Source: GCA-2861595 sp035526335 (GTDB lineage: Bacteria; Actinomycetota; Acidimicrobiia; Acidimicrobiales; GCA-2861595). Taken from it: a stretch of 64,000 nt of DNA. Below, piece after piece: positions 22,827 to 31,092 of the stretch. The stretch's first letter is position 1; each line of letters opens with the position of its first letter. The translations under genes were made by a program, and so were the position numbers. The stretch lies in the NCBI GenBank assembly GCA_035526335.1, contig DATLCN010000053.1, positions 1 through 64,000 on the forward strand, given 5' to 3'. A model generated the notes under the pieces. The model worked only from the letters and a program-made list of their open reading frames with translations. It had not been told where the DNA came from and did no database searches.

Positions 22827-23191
22827 TCCAGCAGGAGTCCCGTCTACGTGTCGCCGACAACTCCGGCGCCAAGGAGGTTCTGTGCATCAAGGTGCTCGGC
22901 GGTTCCCGCCGCCGGTACGCGTCCATCGGCGACATGTTCGTCGCGACCGTCAAGGACGCCATACCCGGTGCCGCGGTCAAGAAGGGTGAGGTCGTCAAGT
23001 GCGTCGTCGTGCGCACGAAGAAGGAGAAGCGCCGGCCGGACGGCAGCTACATCCGCTTCGACGAGAACGCCGCTGTCCTGGTCAACGAGCAGCAGCAGCC
23101 ACGGGGTACCCGCATCTTCGGGCCGGTCGGTCGCGAGCTCCGGGACAAGCGGTTCATGCGCATCGTCTCGCTCGCCCCCGAGGTCCTCTGA
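22823..23191 (+). CDS. rplN: 50S ribosomal protein L14
   Basis: uL14 contributes to the intersubunit bridge with 16S helix 14. It has 122 residues, the exact usual length, from MIQQESRLRVADNSGAKEV to LAPEVL. Its start overlaps rpsQ by four bases. Confidence 0.97.
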   Translation: MIQQESRLRVADNSGAKEVLCIKVLGGSRRRYASIGDMFVATVKDAIPGAAVKKGEVVKCVVVRTKKEKRRPDGSYIRFDENAAVLVNEQQQPRGTRIFGPVGRELRDKRFMRIVSLAPEVL

Positions 23192-23538
23192 TGGGCAACC
23201 GGCGGCCCGATCCCCCCAAGGTGGTCAAGCTGAAGAAAGGTGACCGTGTCCGCGTGCTCGCCGGCAAGGACCGAGGCAAGGAAGGCGAGATCATGCGCGT
23301 CCTTCCCGACGCCGGCAAGGTGATCGTCGACGGCGTCAATGTCGCCAAGCGCCACCAGCGCGCCACGCGCGCCACCATGCAGGGCGGCATCATCGACAAG
23401 GACATGCCGCTGCCGGCCTCGGCTGTGGCCATCGTCTGCCCCACAGACGGTGCCACCCGAGTCGGCTACCGGTTCGAGGACACCGGGTCCGGCCGGCGCA
23501 AGGTCCGCATCTGCCGGAAGTGCGGAGGGGACCTGTGA
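23191..23538 (+). CDS. rplX: 50S ribosomal protein L24
   Basis: uL24 starts 50S assembly. The ATG overlaps the rplN stop by one base and gives 115 residues. A KOW motif (KGDRVRVLAGKDRGKEGEI) is followed by the GVNVAKRH segment, and the C-terminal CRKCGGDL retains a CxxC pair. An additional upstream frame exists but belongs to rplN shadow sequence. Confidence 0.95.
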   Translation: MGNRRPDPPKVVKLKKGDRVRVLAGKDRGKEGEIMRVLPDAGKVIVDGVNVAKRHQRATRATMQGGIIDKDMPLPASAVAIVCPTDGATRVGYRFEDTGSGRRKVRICRKCGGDL

Positions 23539-24110
23539 CGGTCGCGTCCACCACCGAGCGTCCGCGCCTGAAGCAGCGCTACGACTCGGAGATCCGCGGC
23601 CAGTTGCAGGAGCGGCTCGGCCTGGGCAACACCATGGAAGTCCCGCGCTTCGAGAAGATCGTGGTGAACATGGGAGTCGGCGGTGCCACCGCGCAGCCGT
23701 CGTTGCGGGACGGCGCCGTGCGCGACCTCACCCTCATCACCGGCCAGAAGCCGTTCGTCACGAAGGCCCGTAAATCCATCGCCGCTTTCAAGCTGCGCGA
23801 GGGTCAGGAGATCGGCGCCAAGGTCACCCTCCGGGGCGACCGGATGTGGGAGTTCCTCGACCGGCTCATCAGCCTCGCCATCCCCCGTATCCGTGACTTC
23901 CGAGGCCTGCCGGCGAACTCGTTCGACGGTCATGGAAACTACACGTTCGGGGTCACCGAGCAGCTCATCTTCCCGGAGATCGACTACGACAAGATCGACA
24001 CGACCCGTGGCATGGACATCACCATCGTCACCACCGCCCGGACCGACGACGAGGGGAAGGCCCTGCTCGCGGCCTTCGGCTTCCCCTTCCGTCGCGCCGG
24101 GCAACAGTGA
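23535..24110 (+). CDS. rplE: 50S ribosomal protein L5
   Basis: uL5 binds 5S rRNA and contacts P-site tRNA. The GTG at 23535 overlaps the rplX stop (GTGA) with GGAGG six bases upstream, giving 191 residues. An alternative GTG at 23520 would add five. Conserved segments are RFEKIVVNMGVG, GQKPFVTKARKSIAAFKLRE and the C-terminal DITIVTTARTDDEGKALL. Confidence 0.95.
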   Translation: MTVASTTERPRLKQRYDSEIRGQLQERLGLGNTMEVPRFEKIVVNMGVGGATAQPSLRDGAVRDLTLITGQKPFVTKARKSIAAFKLREGQEIGAKVTLRGDRMWEFLDRLISLAIPRIRDFRGLPANSFDGHGNYTFGVTEQLIFPEIDYDKIDTTRGMDITIVTTARTDDEGKALLAAFGFPFRRAGQQ

Positions 24111-24133
24111 GCAACAAGGAGACCAGAGGCAGA

Positions 24134-24319
24134 ATGGCAAAGAAGGCATTGATCCAGAAGCAGGAGCGCAAGCCCAAGTTCAAGGTGCAGGGCTACACGC
24201 GCTGCCGCCGTTGTGGGCGCCCCCGCGCCGTGTTCCGCAAGTTCGGGCTCTGCCGCATCTGCCTGCGCGTCCTGGCCCATGCCGGCGATCTCCCCGGCGT
24301 GACCAAGGCCAGCTGGTAG
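24134..24319 (+). CDS. rpsN: 30S ribosomal protein S14, zinc-binding type (Z)
   Basis: uS14 type Z is 61 residues long and has four cysteines (C24, C27, C40, C43) in CRRC and CRIC that hold a zinc ion. The ATG at 24134 gives the family start MAKKALIQKQ; a GTG at 24107 would add nine residues overlapping the rplE end. Presence of the zinc form implies zinc-dependent regulation could exist elsewhere, but no operator is seen here. Confidence 0.95.
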   Translation: MAKKALIQKQERKPKFKVQGYTRCRRCGRPRAVFRKFGLCRICLRVLAHAGDLPGVTKASW

Positions 24320-24330
24320 GTGGCACGACC

Positions 24331-24735
24331 ATGACCATGACCGACCCGATCGCCGACATGCTGACCCGCGTGCGCAACGCCAACACGGCCATGCACGACA
24401 CGACCAAGATGCCGTCGTCGAAGCTCAAGGAGGCTTTGGCGGCCATCCTCGAGCGTGAGGGCTACATCGACGGCTTCAGCATCCACGATGATCCTGCCCG
24501 TCCCGGGCGGGTCCTCGAGATCCAGATGAAGTACACGCCCGACCGTGCTCGCACCATCTCGGGGATCCGGCGCATATCCAAGCCGGGCCTGCGGGTCTAC
24601 ATCAAGGCCGGAAAGCTCCCCCGCGTCCTGGGCGGCCTCGGCGTTGCCGTTCTTTCGACCAGCCAGGGGCTCATGACCGACCGCGAGGCGCGCCAGCGCC
24701 GCGTGGGCGGCGAGATCCTCTGCTACGTGTGGTAG
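24331..24735 (+). CDS. rpsH: 30S ribosomal protein S8
   Basis: uS8 is a primary 16S rRNA-binding protein and, in Escherichia coli, the spc-operon repressor. The ATG at 24331 (MTMTDPIADMLTRVRNANT) has AGGTGG seven bases upstream; a second ATG at 24337 would remove two residues. It has 134 residues with the C-terminal STSQGLMTDREARQRRVGGE motif intact. Confidence 0.95.
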   Translation: MTMTDPIADMLTRVRNANTAMHDTTKMPSSKLKEALAAILEREGYIDGFSIHDDPARPGRVLEIQMKYTPDRARTISGIRRISKPGLRVYIKAGKLPRVLGGLGVAVLSTSQGLMTDREARQRRVGGEILCYVW

Positions 24736-24739
24736 TGCC

Positions 24740-25279
24740 ATGTCCCGTATAGGTCGTTCCCCCATTCCCGTGCCCGCCGGCGTAGAAGTGTCGGTCGCCG
24801 GCCGCCACATCACCGTCAAGGGGCCCCAGGGCACCCTCGAGCGGGACCTCCCGGGCGAGATCACCATCCGGCAGGAGGGAGACACCCTCCTGGCCGAGCG
24901 CCCCAATGACGAACGCCAGAGCCGGGCACTGCACGGCCTCGTGCGCTCCCTTGTCAACAACATGGTCGTCGGTGTCACGGCCGGGTTCACCAAGGACCTC
25001 GAGATCGTCGGCGTGGGCTACCGCGCCACCGTCCAGGGCCACAACAAGATGGAACTGGCCCTCGGCTTCAGCCACTCCGTTCCGGTCGAAGCGCCGCCCG
25101 GTGTCAGCTTCGAGGTGCCTGTACCGACGCGGATCACCGTCAAGGGCATGGACAAGGAGCAGGTGGGCCAGGTGGCGGCCGATATTCGCCGGCTGCGCAA
25201 ACCCGAGCCCTACAAGGGGAAGGGTGTCCGCTACGCCGGAGAACACGTCGCCCGCAAGAGCGGAAAGGCGGCCAAGTGA
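24740..25279 (+). CDS. rplF: 50S ribosomal protein L6
   Basis: uL6 stabilises the GTPase-associated region. It has 179 residues, normal length, with the duplicated fold and the C-terminal motif RRLRKPEPYKGKGVRY. The ATG begins five bases after rpsH. Its stop overlaps rplR by four bases. Confidence 0.97.
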   Translation: MSRIGRSPIPVPAGVEVSVAGRHITVKGPQGTLERDLPGEITIRQEGDTLLAERPNDERQSRALHGLVRSLVNNMVVGVTAGFTKDLEIVGVGYRATVQGHNKMELALGFSHSVPVEAPPGVSFEVPVPTRITVKGMDKEQVGQVAADIRRLRKPEPYKGKGVRYAGEHVARKSGKAAK

Positions 25280-25638
25280 CCGAATCCAAGGTTCAACGGC
25301 TTCGTAAGCGCCGGCATCGCCGGGTACGCAAGAAGGTCGCGGGTACCGCGGAGCGGCCCCGTCTGGCCGTGTTCCGGTCGAACCGTCACATCGTGGCGCA
25401 GGTGATCGATGACGTGGCCGGCCGTACTCTGGCGGCCGCATCCACGGTGGAGGCGCCGCTGCGCGGGGCAGGATCGACCAGCAACAAGGATGCGGCCACC
25501 AAGGTCGGCGAGCTGGTGGCCCAGCGGGCCACCGAGGCCGGCGTCAAGCGTGTGGTGTTCGACCGCGGCGGGTTCCGCTATCACGGCCGCGTGGCCGCGG
25601 TGGCCGAGGCCGCCCGAAAAGCAGGACTGGAGCTCTGA
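25276..25638 (+). CDS. rplR: 50S ribosomal protein L18
   Basis: uL18 binds 5S rRNA with L5. It has 120 residues, beginning with GTG (overlap GTGA with rplF). Characteristic parts are RRVRKKVAGTAERPRLAVFR, SNRHIVAQVIDD and the C-terminal FDRGGFRYHGRVAAVAEAAR. Confidence 0.96.
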   Translation: MTESKVQRLRKRRHRRVRKKVAGTAERPRLAVFRSNRHIVAQVIDDVAGRTLAAASTVEAPLRGAGSTSNKDAATKVGELVAQRATEAGVKRVVFDRGGFRYHGRVAAVAEAARKAGLEL

Positions 25639-25645
25639 ACTTCTA

Positions 25646-26203
25646 ATGGCTGATTCTCAGTTCGAAGAGCGCCCCATAGGGCGCCCCAACCGTGTGGCCA
25701 AGGTGGTCAAGGGCGGCCGGCGCTTCTCCTTCGCCGCCCTGATGGTGGTGGGCGACGGCAACGGCAAGGTGGGCCTGGGCTACGGCAAGGCCAAAGAGGT
25801 GGCGCTGGCCATGCAGAAGGCGGCCGACGACGCCCGCAAGAACGTCTTCGTCGTGCCCCTGGCCGGATCCACCATCACCCATCCGATAATCGGGGAGGCC
25901 GGCGCCGGCCGGGTCCTGCTCAAGCCGGCAGCTCCAGGTACCGGCGTGATCGCCGGCGGAGCGGCCCGGATCATTCTCGAGGCGGCCGGAATCCACGATG
26001 TCCTGGCCAAGTCGCTCGGCTCCTCCAACGCCATCAACGTGGCCCACGCCACCATCGCCGGCCTGAAGGCGCTCAAATCACCCGACGAGGTGGCCAGGCT
26101 CCGGGGCAAGTCACCTGAGGAAGTGGCCCCCGCCGGCATGCTGCGGGCCTACCAGGAGACCCAGCGTCAGCGCCGTCACCACGCTCCCACCGAGGTGGCG
26201 TGA
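25646..26203 (+). CDS. rpsE: 30S ribosomal protein S5
   Basis: uS5 supports translational accuracy and the mRNA helicase site. ATG at 25646 gives 185 residues, MADSQFEERPIGRPNRVAKV. The double-stranded RNA-binding motif VVKGGRRFSFAALMVVGDGN and the second domain (GTGVIAGGAARIILEAAGI) are present. It ends with a basic TQRQRRHHAP tail and overlaps the rpmD ATG by one base. Confidence 0.96.
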   Translation: MADSQFEERPIGRPNRVAKVVKGGRRFSFAALMVVGDGNGKVGLGYGKAKEVALAMQKAADDARKNVFVVPLAGSTITHPIIGEAGAGRVLLKPAAPGTGVIAGGAARIILEAAGIHDVLAKSLGSSNAINVAHATIAGLKALKSPDEVARLRGKSPEEVAPAGMLRAYQETQRQRRHHAPTEVA

Positions 26204-26478
26204 TGGCGCCGACGGGAATGGGCGCCCGCTTGGGCGAGGAGGCCGGGGCGCCGGCCGGGGGAAAAGGCATGGCACCGGCGCAGCTCGAGGTGACGCAGGT
26301 GAAATCGGCCATCGGGTCGAAGCCGAAGCACCGGGGCACGCTCCGGGCCCTTGGCCTCGGCCGCATCGGCAGGACCAACATCCTGCCCGACCGCCCCGAG
26401 ATTCGCGGCATGATCGCACGGGTGCCGCACCTCATCGAGGTCGGCGAGGCGCCGGCCGAGGAGACGACCAGGACATGA
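26203..26478 (+). CDS. rpmD: 50S ribosomal protein L30 (possibly with N-terminal extension)
   Basis: uL30 is normally about 60 residues. The ATG at 26203 overlaps the rpsE stop and has GAGGTGG four bases upstream, giving 91 residues with about 28 extra Gly/Ala-rich residues. The alternative ATG at 26269 (MAPAQLEVTQVKSAIGS) gives 69 residues and matches the family better, but its ribosome-binding site is weak. The L30 motif HRGTLRALGLGRIGRTN is clear. Which start is used is open. Confidence 0.88.
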   Translation: MAPTGMGARLGEEAGAPAGGKGMAPAQLEVTQVKSAIGSKPKHRGTLRALGLGRIGRTNILPDRPEIRGMIARVPHLIEVGEAPAEETTRT

Positions 26479-26963
26479 GAATCCATGAGTTGAAGCCGCC
26501 CGCCGGCTCCACCCGAGGCCGGCGCCGTGTGGGCCGCGGCACCGCCGGCAAAGGTGGCAAGACCGCCGGCCGGGGCACCAAGGGCCAACACGCGCGGGGT
26601 CAGGTCAAGCCCGGGTTCGAGGGTGGCCAGCTACCCCTGAGCCAGCGGGTACCGAAGCTCAAAGGCTTCAAGAACCCCTTCCGGGTGGAGTACAGCGTCG
26701 TCAACCTCGATGCGCTTCAGGCGCTGGAGGCCGCCGAGGTCACGCCCGACAGCCTCCTGGCGCACGGTCTCGTGCACAAGCACCGCCTGGTCAAGGTGCT
26801 CGGCCGCGGCGAGCTGAGCCGCTCCGTCCGGGTCAAGGCCCACGGTTTCTCGCGCTCCGCTGAACGGGCCATCACCGCCGCCGGCGGTAGCGTGGAGGTC
26901 ATTCCACCGCCCTTCGGCAACGGGCGGCCTCCCGCCAAGGGCAACGCGCTCACCAACCGCTAG
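26475..26963 (+). CDS. rplO: 50S ribosomal protein L15
   Basis: uL15 has 162 residues. The N-terminal extension is Gly/Arg-rich (RRVGRGTAGKGGKTAGRGTK) and threads into 23S rRNA. The globular part contains SQRVPKLKGFKN, LGRGEL and the C-terminal AHGFSRSAERAITAAGG. The start overlaps rpmD by four bases. It is the last ribosomal gene before secY. Confidence 0.96.
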   Translation: MRIHELKPPAGSTRGRRRVGRGTAGKGGKTAGRGTKGQHARGQVKPGFEGGQLPLSQRVPKLKGFKNPFRVEYSVVNLDALQALEAAEVTPDSLLAHGLVHKHRLVKVLGRGELSRSVRVKAHGFSRSAERAITAAGGSVEVIPPPFGNGRPPAKGNALTNR

Positions 26964-26987
26964 CTGGCACGTCGCACCAGGAGCCCC

Positions 26988-28280
26988 ATGCTCTCCAGCC
27001 TGAAAAACATGTTCAAGGTTGCGGACCTTCGCAACAAGATCATCTTCACCTTGTTCATCATCATCCTGTTCCGGTTCGGTTCCCACGTGCCGGTGCCGGG
27101 CATCGATTTCCAGGCCGTCCAGGTCCTGCAGGACCAGGCCAAGGCCAGTGGTGTGCTCGGATTCCTCAACCTGTTCTCGGGCGGAGCCCTCACCAGGTTC
27201 GCCGTGTTCGGGCTCGGGATCATGCCCTACATAACCAGTTCGATCATCGTGCAGCTCCTGGGTGTGGTGATTCCCAAGCTCGAGCAGTGGCGTGACGAGG
27301 GGGCGGTGGGGCAGAAGAAGATCACGCAGACCACCCGGTACCTCACGGTGGCCCTCGCCATCATGCAGTCCACCGGCCTGGCCTTCGCCTTCCATCGGGG
27401 GGGAAGGGCCCTGGGCATCCCCGAAGGCGTCGACCTGATCCCGAACTTCACCGTCCCCCGAGTGCTGCTGGTCGTGATGTCGATGACGGCGGGAACCGCT
27501 TTCATCATGTGGCTCGGCGAGCTGGTCACCCAGCGCGGCATCGGCCAGGGCATGTCCATCCTCATCTTCACCAGCGTCGTCTCCGGTCTGCCGGCGGGTG
27601 GGGCTGCCGTGAGGGCCACCGGCGGAGACGTCAAGTTCGCCGTCATCCTCCTGCTCACCATGGCCATCGTGGTGTCCATCGTGTTCATAGAACAGGGCCA
27701 GCGCCGGATCCCGGTGCAGTTCGCCAAACGGGTCGTGGGCCGGCGCATGTACGGCGGCCAGAGCACCTACATACCGCTGAAGGTCAACCAGTCCGGCGTG
27801 ATCCCGATCATCTTCGCCAGTTCCGTGCTCTCGTTTCCCGTGCTGCTGTCGAACGTGGTGCCTTGGGACGGCGTGGCGTCGTTCATCGACAACAACCTGG
27901 CCCAGCCCACCAGCCTCACGTACATCGTGCTGTACGGGCTGATGATCATCCTCTTCGCATACTTCTACACCGCCATCGCCTTCGACCCGCACCAGCAGGC
28001 GGACGTCATCCGCAAGCAGGGCGGCTACATCCCCGGCATCCGCCCCGGCCTGCAGACTGAGAAGCACCTGGCCGGCATCCTCAACCGGATCACCCTTCCC
28101 GGTGCCCTCTTCCTCGCCTTCATCGCCCTGCTCCCATCTCTGTTCCTGGCCGTGTGGGGCATCCACAACTACCCCTTCGCAGGTACCACTCTGCTCATCG
28201 CCGTGGGCGTGGCCCTCGAGACGATGAAGCAGATCGACAGCCAGCTCATGATGCGCAACTACGAGGGCTTCCTGAAATGA
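26988..28280 (+). CDS. secY: Preprotein translocase subunit SecY
   Basis: SecY is the channel subunit of the general secretion system in the cytoplasmic membrane. It has 430 residues with ten predicted membrane helices. Conserved parts are the first helix (KIIFTLFIIILFRFGSHVPV), the plug region FNLFSG-like FLNLFSGGALTRFAVFGLGI, and the cytoplasmic loop before helix 10 (RPGLQTEKHLAGILNRITLP). The ATG has CCAGGAG upstream. adk follows after 39 bases. Confidence 0.97.
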   Translation: MLSSLKNMFKVADLRNKIIFTLFIIILFRFGSHVPVPGIDFQAVQVLQDQAKASGVLGFLNLFSGGALTRFAVFGLGIMPYITSSIIVQLLGVVIPKLEQWRDEGAVGQKKITQTTRYLTVALAIMQSTGLAFAFHRGGRALGIPEGVDLIPNFTVPRVLLVVMSMTAGTAFIMWLGELVTQRGIGQGMSILIFTSVVSGLPAGGAAVRATGGDVKFAVILLLTMAIVVSIVFIEQGQRRIPVQFAKRVVGRRMYGGQSTYIPLKVNQSGVIPIIFASSVLSFPVLLSNVVPWDGVASFIDNNLAQPTSLTYIVLYGLMIILFAYFYTAIAFDPHQQADVIRKQGGYIPGIRPGLQTEKHLAGILNRITLPGALFLAFIALLPSLFLAVWGIHNYPFAGTTLLIAVGVALETMKQIDSQLMMRNYEGFLK

Positions 28281-28319
28281 GAGTCCGGCTTTGACTAGGG
28301 CGAGGCCTCAGGGCTGACC

Positions 28320-29012
28320 GTGGCATCCGACCCGAGCGTCCGGCTCGTCATCCTCGGAAAACAGGGTGCGGGCAAGGGCACGCAGTGCGGCCGTCTGGCC
28401 CGCCAATACGAGGTCCCCCACATTTCGACGGGGGAGATGTTCCGCGCCGCCGAGAAATCGGGCTCCGAGTTCGGGCGCGAGCTGGCCAGCTACATGCATG
28501 CCGGCGACCTCATCCCCGACGAACTGGTCGTCGGTGCGATGGCGGAGCGGCTCTCACGTGATGGCATGGTGGATTGCGGCTTCATCCTCGACGGCTTTCC
28601 CCGCACCGCCAACCAGGCCGAGGCCCTGGCCAAGCTCCTCGACCCTCTCGAGATCGACATGGCCGTCGACCTGCAGGTACCGACCGAGGTCGTCCTCCGG
28701 CGCCTGGCGACCCGGCGGATGTGTCGTGAATGCGGTTTGAACTACAGCGTCGGGGTTCCGCCGGCAACGGACTGGACCTGCGACGTGTGCGGTGGCGAGG
28801 TGATCGAGCGGACTGACGACACCGCGGCGGCGATCGAGCGCCGGCTCAAGCTCTACGAGATGGAGACCGAGCCGTTGGTCCTGTGGTACCTCACCCGGGA
28901 CAAGTTGATAACCGTCGACGGTGTCGGTGATCCCGATGTCGTTACCCGCCGCCTGATCGGAGCCATCGACCGCCGCCTGCGACGCAGCGCGGGAGAGGGC
29001 TTTCACAAGTGA
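28320..29012 (+). CDS. adk: Adenylate kinase
   Basis: Adenylate kinase converts AMP and ATP to two ADP. The 230-residue long-form enzyme has the P-loop GKQGAGKGT (residues 13-21) where the family usually has GPPGAGKGT, and the AMP-binding FPRT. The LID domain carries a complete four-cysteine zinc site (C135, C138, C154, C157), typical of Gram-positive enzymes. It starts with GTG in the usual secY-adk-map order. Confidence 0.95.
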   Translation: MASDPSVRLVILGKQGAGKGTQCGRLARQYEVPHISTGEMFRAAEKSGSEFGRELASYMHAGDLIPDELVVGAMAERLSRDGMVDCGFILDGFPRTANQAEALAKLLDPLEIDMAVDLQVPTEVVLRRLATRRMCRECGLNYSVGVPPATDWTCDVCGGEVIERTDDTAAAIERRLKLYEMETEPLVLWYLTRDKLITVDGVGDPDVVTRRLIGAIDRRLRRSAGEGFHK

Positions 29013-29031
29013 GCCCGGAGGTCGGGCCGAA

Positions 29032-29769
29032 GTGAGGCGTTCGCCCGAGGAGATCGCCAAGATGCGCCGAGCGGGCCGGGTGGTGGCCGAGATGCACGAG
29101 CGGACCCGCGAAGCCGCTCGTCCGGGCGTTACCACCCTTCAGCTCGACAAGGTGGCCAGGGAGGTGCTCGAGCGACGGGGCGCCCGGTCGAACTTCTTGA
29201 ACTACCACGGGTTCCCGGCGGTGATCTGCACCTCGCCCAACGACATGATCGTCCACGGCATCCCGGGCGACTACCGCCTGAAGGACGGCGACATCATCTC
29301 GATCGACTGTGGCGCCATCATCGAGGGCTACCACGGCGACGCCGCCTTCACCATGGGCGTGGGCGAGGTCGACCCCGAGGCCCTTCGCCTCATCGAGGTC
29401 ACCGAGGCCAGCCTGTCCAAGGGGATCGAGCGGATGGTCGACGGCAACCGCCTCTCCGATATCGGCCACGCCGTACAGACGGTGGCCGAGGCTGCCGGCT
29501 TCGCTGTCGTGCGTGAGTACGTGGGCCACGCCATCGGGACCGCCATGCACGAGGAGCCCCAGGTGCCCAACTACGGGGAACCCGGGAAGGGGCCCAAGCT
29601 GCGGGTCGGGATGGTCTTCGCGGTGGAGCCCATGGTTAACATGGGCGGCCCGGGCACCCGGGTCCTGGACGACGGCTGGAGCGTGATGACCGCCGACGGC
29701 AGCCTCTCCTCCCACGCCGAGCACACCATCGCCATCACCGACAACGGCCCTGAGATCCTCACCGTCTAG
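29032..29769 (+). CDS. map: Methionine aminopeptidase, type I
   Basis: This enzyme removes N-terminal methionine from nascent proteins. It has 245 residues with the pita-bread fold. The substrate histidine is in NYHGFPAVICTSPND. The metal ligands are in SIDCGAIIEGYHGDAAFT (two Asp), VGHAIGTAMHEEP (His), FAVEPMV (Glu) and SSHAEHTIAI (Glu). The start is GTG after a GGAGG about ten bases away. No N-terminal zinc-finger extension is present. Confidence 0.96.
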   Translation: MRRSPEEIAKMRRAGRVVAEMHERTREAARPGVTTLQLDKVAREVLERRGARSNFLNYHGFPAVICTSPNDMIVHGIPGDYRLKDGDIISIDCGAIIEGYHGDAAFTMGVGEVDPEALRLIEVTEASLSKGIERMVDGNRLSDIGHAVQTVAEAAGFAVVREYVGHAIGTAMHEEPQVPNYGEPGKGPKLRVGMVFAVEPMVNMGGPGTRVLDDGWSVMTADGSLSSHAEHTIAITDNGPEILTV

Positions 29770-29830
29770 TGGCCGCCGCGTGGCGCCTTCGCCCAACGCC
29801 CCGGCCGTGACTCGTCCTCACGATCTCGCC

Positions 29831-29861
29831 TTGCCGGTAGCCGCAGGCCTCGTGTTATGAT
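29831..29861 (+). promoter_or_regulatory. Candidate promoter of the infA-rpoA operon
   Basis: TTGCCG (29831-29836) and TATGAT (29856-29861) are separated by 19 bases in the 191-base gap after map. The spacer is two bases longer than ideal, but the -10 is strong. The start would be about 93 bases before infA. Confidence 0.45.
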
Positions 29862-29960
29862 CGCCCGTCCCCCGGCGTGCGTGCGCGCCTGGCGCGGGAC
29901 CGCCGTCGTACCAGTTCGAAATCGCTGTCCCGCTGTCGCAATGTTGTCCAAGGAGCAGAC

Positions 29961-30185
29961 CTGCCCAAGCCCAAGGAAGACGCCATCGTGCTGGAAGGCA
30001 CGGTCGTGGAGCCCCTGCCGAATGCCATGTTCAAAGTCGAGTTGGAGAACGGCCACAAGGTCCTGGCTCACAGTTCAGGAAAGATGCGCATGCACCGGAT
30101 CCGGATCCTTCCGGGAGACCGGGTGCAAGTGGAGCTGACCCCCTACGACCTCTCCCGGGGCCGTATCACCTACCGGTACAAGTGA
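29961..30185 (+). CDS. infA: Translation initiation factor IF-1, probable CTG start
   Basis: IF-1 occupies the 30S A site during initiation. The family-length protein (74 residues) would begin at CTG 29961, five bases after AGGAG, reading MPKPKEDAIVLEGTVVEPLP. No ATG, GTG or TTG occurs in frame between a GTG at 29877 and a GTG at 29988. The first would add 28 residues of basic, non-family sequence; the second would delete part of the first strand of the OB fold. The core ELENGHKVLAHSSGKMRMHR and the end YDLSRGRITYRYK are typical. rpmJ follows after four bases. Confidence 0.9.
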   Translation: MPKPKEDAIVLEGTVVEPLPNAMFKVELENGHKVLAHSSGKMRMHRIRILPGDRVQVELTPYDLSRGRITYRYK

Positions 30186-30189
30186 CAAG

Positions 30190-30303
30190 ATGAAAGTACG
30201 CCCGAGCGTCAAGACGATGTGCGAGAAGTGCAAGGTGATCCGCCGCCATGGCGTGGTCACCGTGATCTGCACCAACCCTCGCCACAAGCAGCGGCAGGGC
30301 TGA
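30190..30303 (+). CDS. rpmJ: 50S ribosomal protein L36
   Basis: bL36 is a 37-residue zinc-ribbon protein of the large subunit. The sequence MKVRPSVKTMCEKC continues to RHKQRQG and contains C11, C14, C27 and H32, the complete zinc-binding set. This is the zinc-containing form. It lies between infA and rpsM as in most bacteria. Confidence 0.96.
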   Translation: MKVRPSVKTMCEKCKVIRRHGVVTVICTNPRHKQRQG

Positions 30304-30313
30304 GGACAGAGCC

Positions 30314-30694
30314 ATGGCACGTATCGCAGGGGTCGACATTCCGAGAGAGAAGCGCCTCGAGATCTCCCTCACCTACATCTTCGGCGTGGGTCGCACCACG
30401 GCCCAGAAGGTGTGCGCGGAGACCGACGTGGACCTCAACACCCGGGTCCGGGATCTCACCGACGAGGAGGTGGCCCGGCTCCGCAACTGGATCGACGCCA
30501 ACCTCAAGGTCGAGGGTGATCTCCGCCGGGACATCCAGCAGGACATCAAGCGCAAGATGGAGATCGGGTCCTACCAGGGCATCCGTCACCGCCGCAGCCT
30601 GCCTGTCCGGGGCCAGCGCACCCACACCAACGCCCGCACACGAAAGGGACCGAAGAAGACCGTGGCCGGCAAGAAGAAGGTAGGGAAGCGCTAG
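30314..30694 (+). CDS. rpsM: 30S ribosomal protein S13
   Basis: uS13 contacts P-site tRNA and the intersubunit bridges. It has 126 residues from MARIAGVDIPREKRLEISLT, with the helix-hairpin-helix IFGVGRTTAQKVC. The basic C-terminal tail after RSLPVRGQRTHTNARTRKGP reaches the tRNA. It overlaps rpsK by one base. Confidence 0.97.
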   Translation: MARIAGVDIPREKRLEISLTYIFGVGRTTAQKVCAETDVDLNTRVRDLTDEEVARLRNWIDANLKVEGDLRRDIQQDIKRKMEIGSYQGIRHRRSLPVRGQRTHTNARTRKGPKKTVAGKKKVGKR

Positions 30695-31092
30695 TGGCGA
30701 AGCCCAAGCCCGGAGGCCGGCGTCCCCGCCGGCGGGAGCGCAAGAACGTCACCGTCGGGGTGGCCCACATCAAGAGCTCGTTCAACAACACGATCGTGTC
30801 CATCACCGACACCGAGGGCAACGTCATCGCCTGGGCCTCGGCGGGAAACGTCGGGTTCAAGGGCTCACGGAAGTCGACCCCTTTCGCCGCCCAGCTGGCT
30901 GCGGAGCAGTGCGCCAAGCGGGCCATGGAGCACGGTCTGCGCAAGATCGAGGTGCTGGTGAAAGGCCCGGGATCGGGCCGCGAGACCGCCATCCGCTCGT
31001 TGCAGAACATCGGTCTAGAGGTCTCCGGCATCAAAGACGTCACGCCGATCCCCCACAACGGCTGCCGCCCGAAGAAGAGGCGGAGGGTCTGA
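30694..31092 (+). CDS. rpsK: 30S ribosomal protein S11
   Basis: uS11 forms the 30S platform. It has 132 residues with a GTG start sharing its first base with the rpsM stop. Motifs include HIKSSFNNTIVSITDTEGN and the C-terminal IKDVTPIPHNGCRPKKRRRV. The N-terminal basic extension KPGGRRPRRRERKN is usual for Actinobacteria. Confidence 0.97.
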   Translation: MAKPKPGGRRPRRRERKNVTVGVAHIKSSFNNTIVSITDTEGNVIAWASAGNVGFKGSRKSTPFAAQLAAEQCAKRAMEHGLRKIEVLVKGPGSGRETAIRSLQNIGLEVSGIKDVTPIPHNGCRPKKRRRV

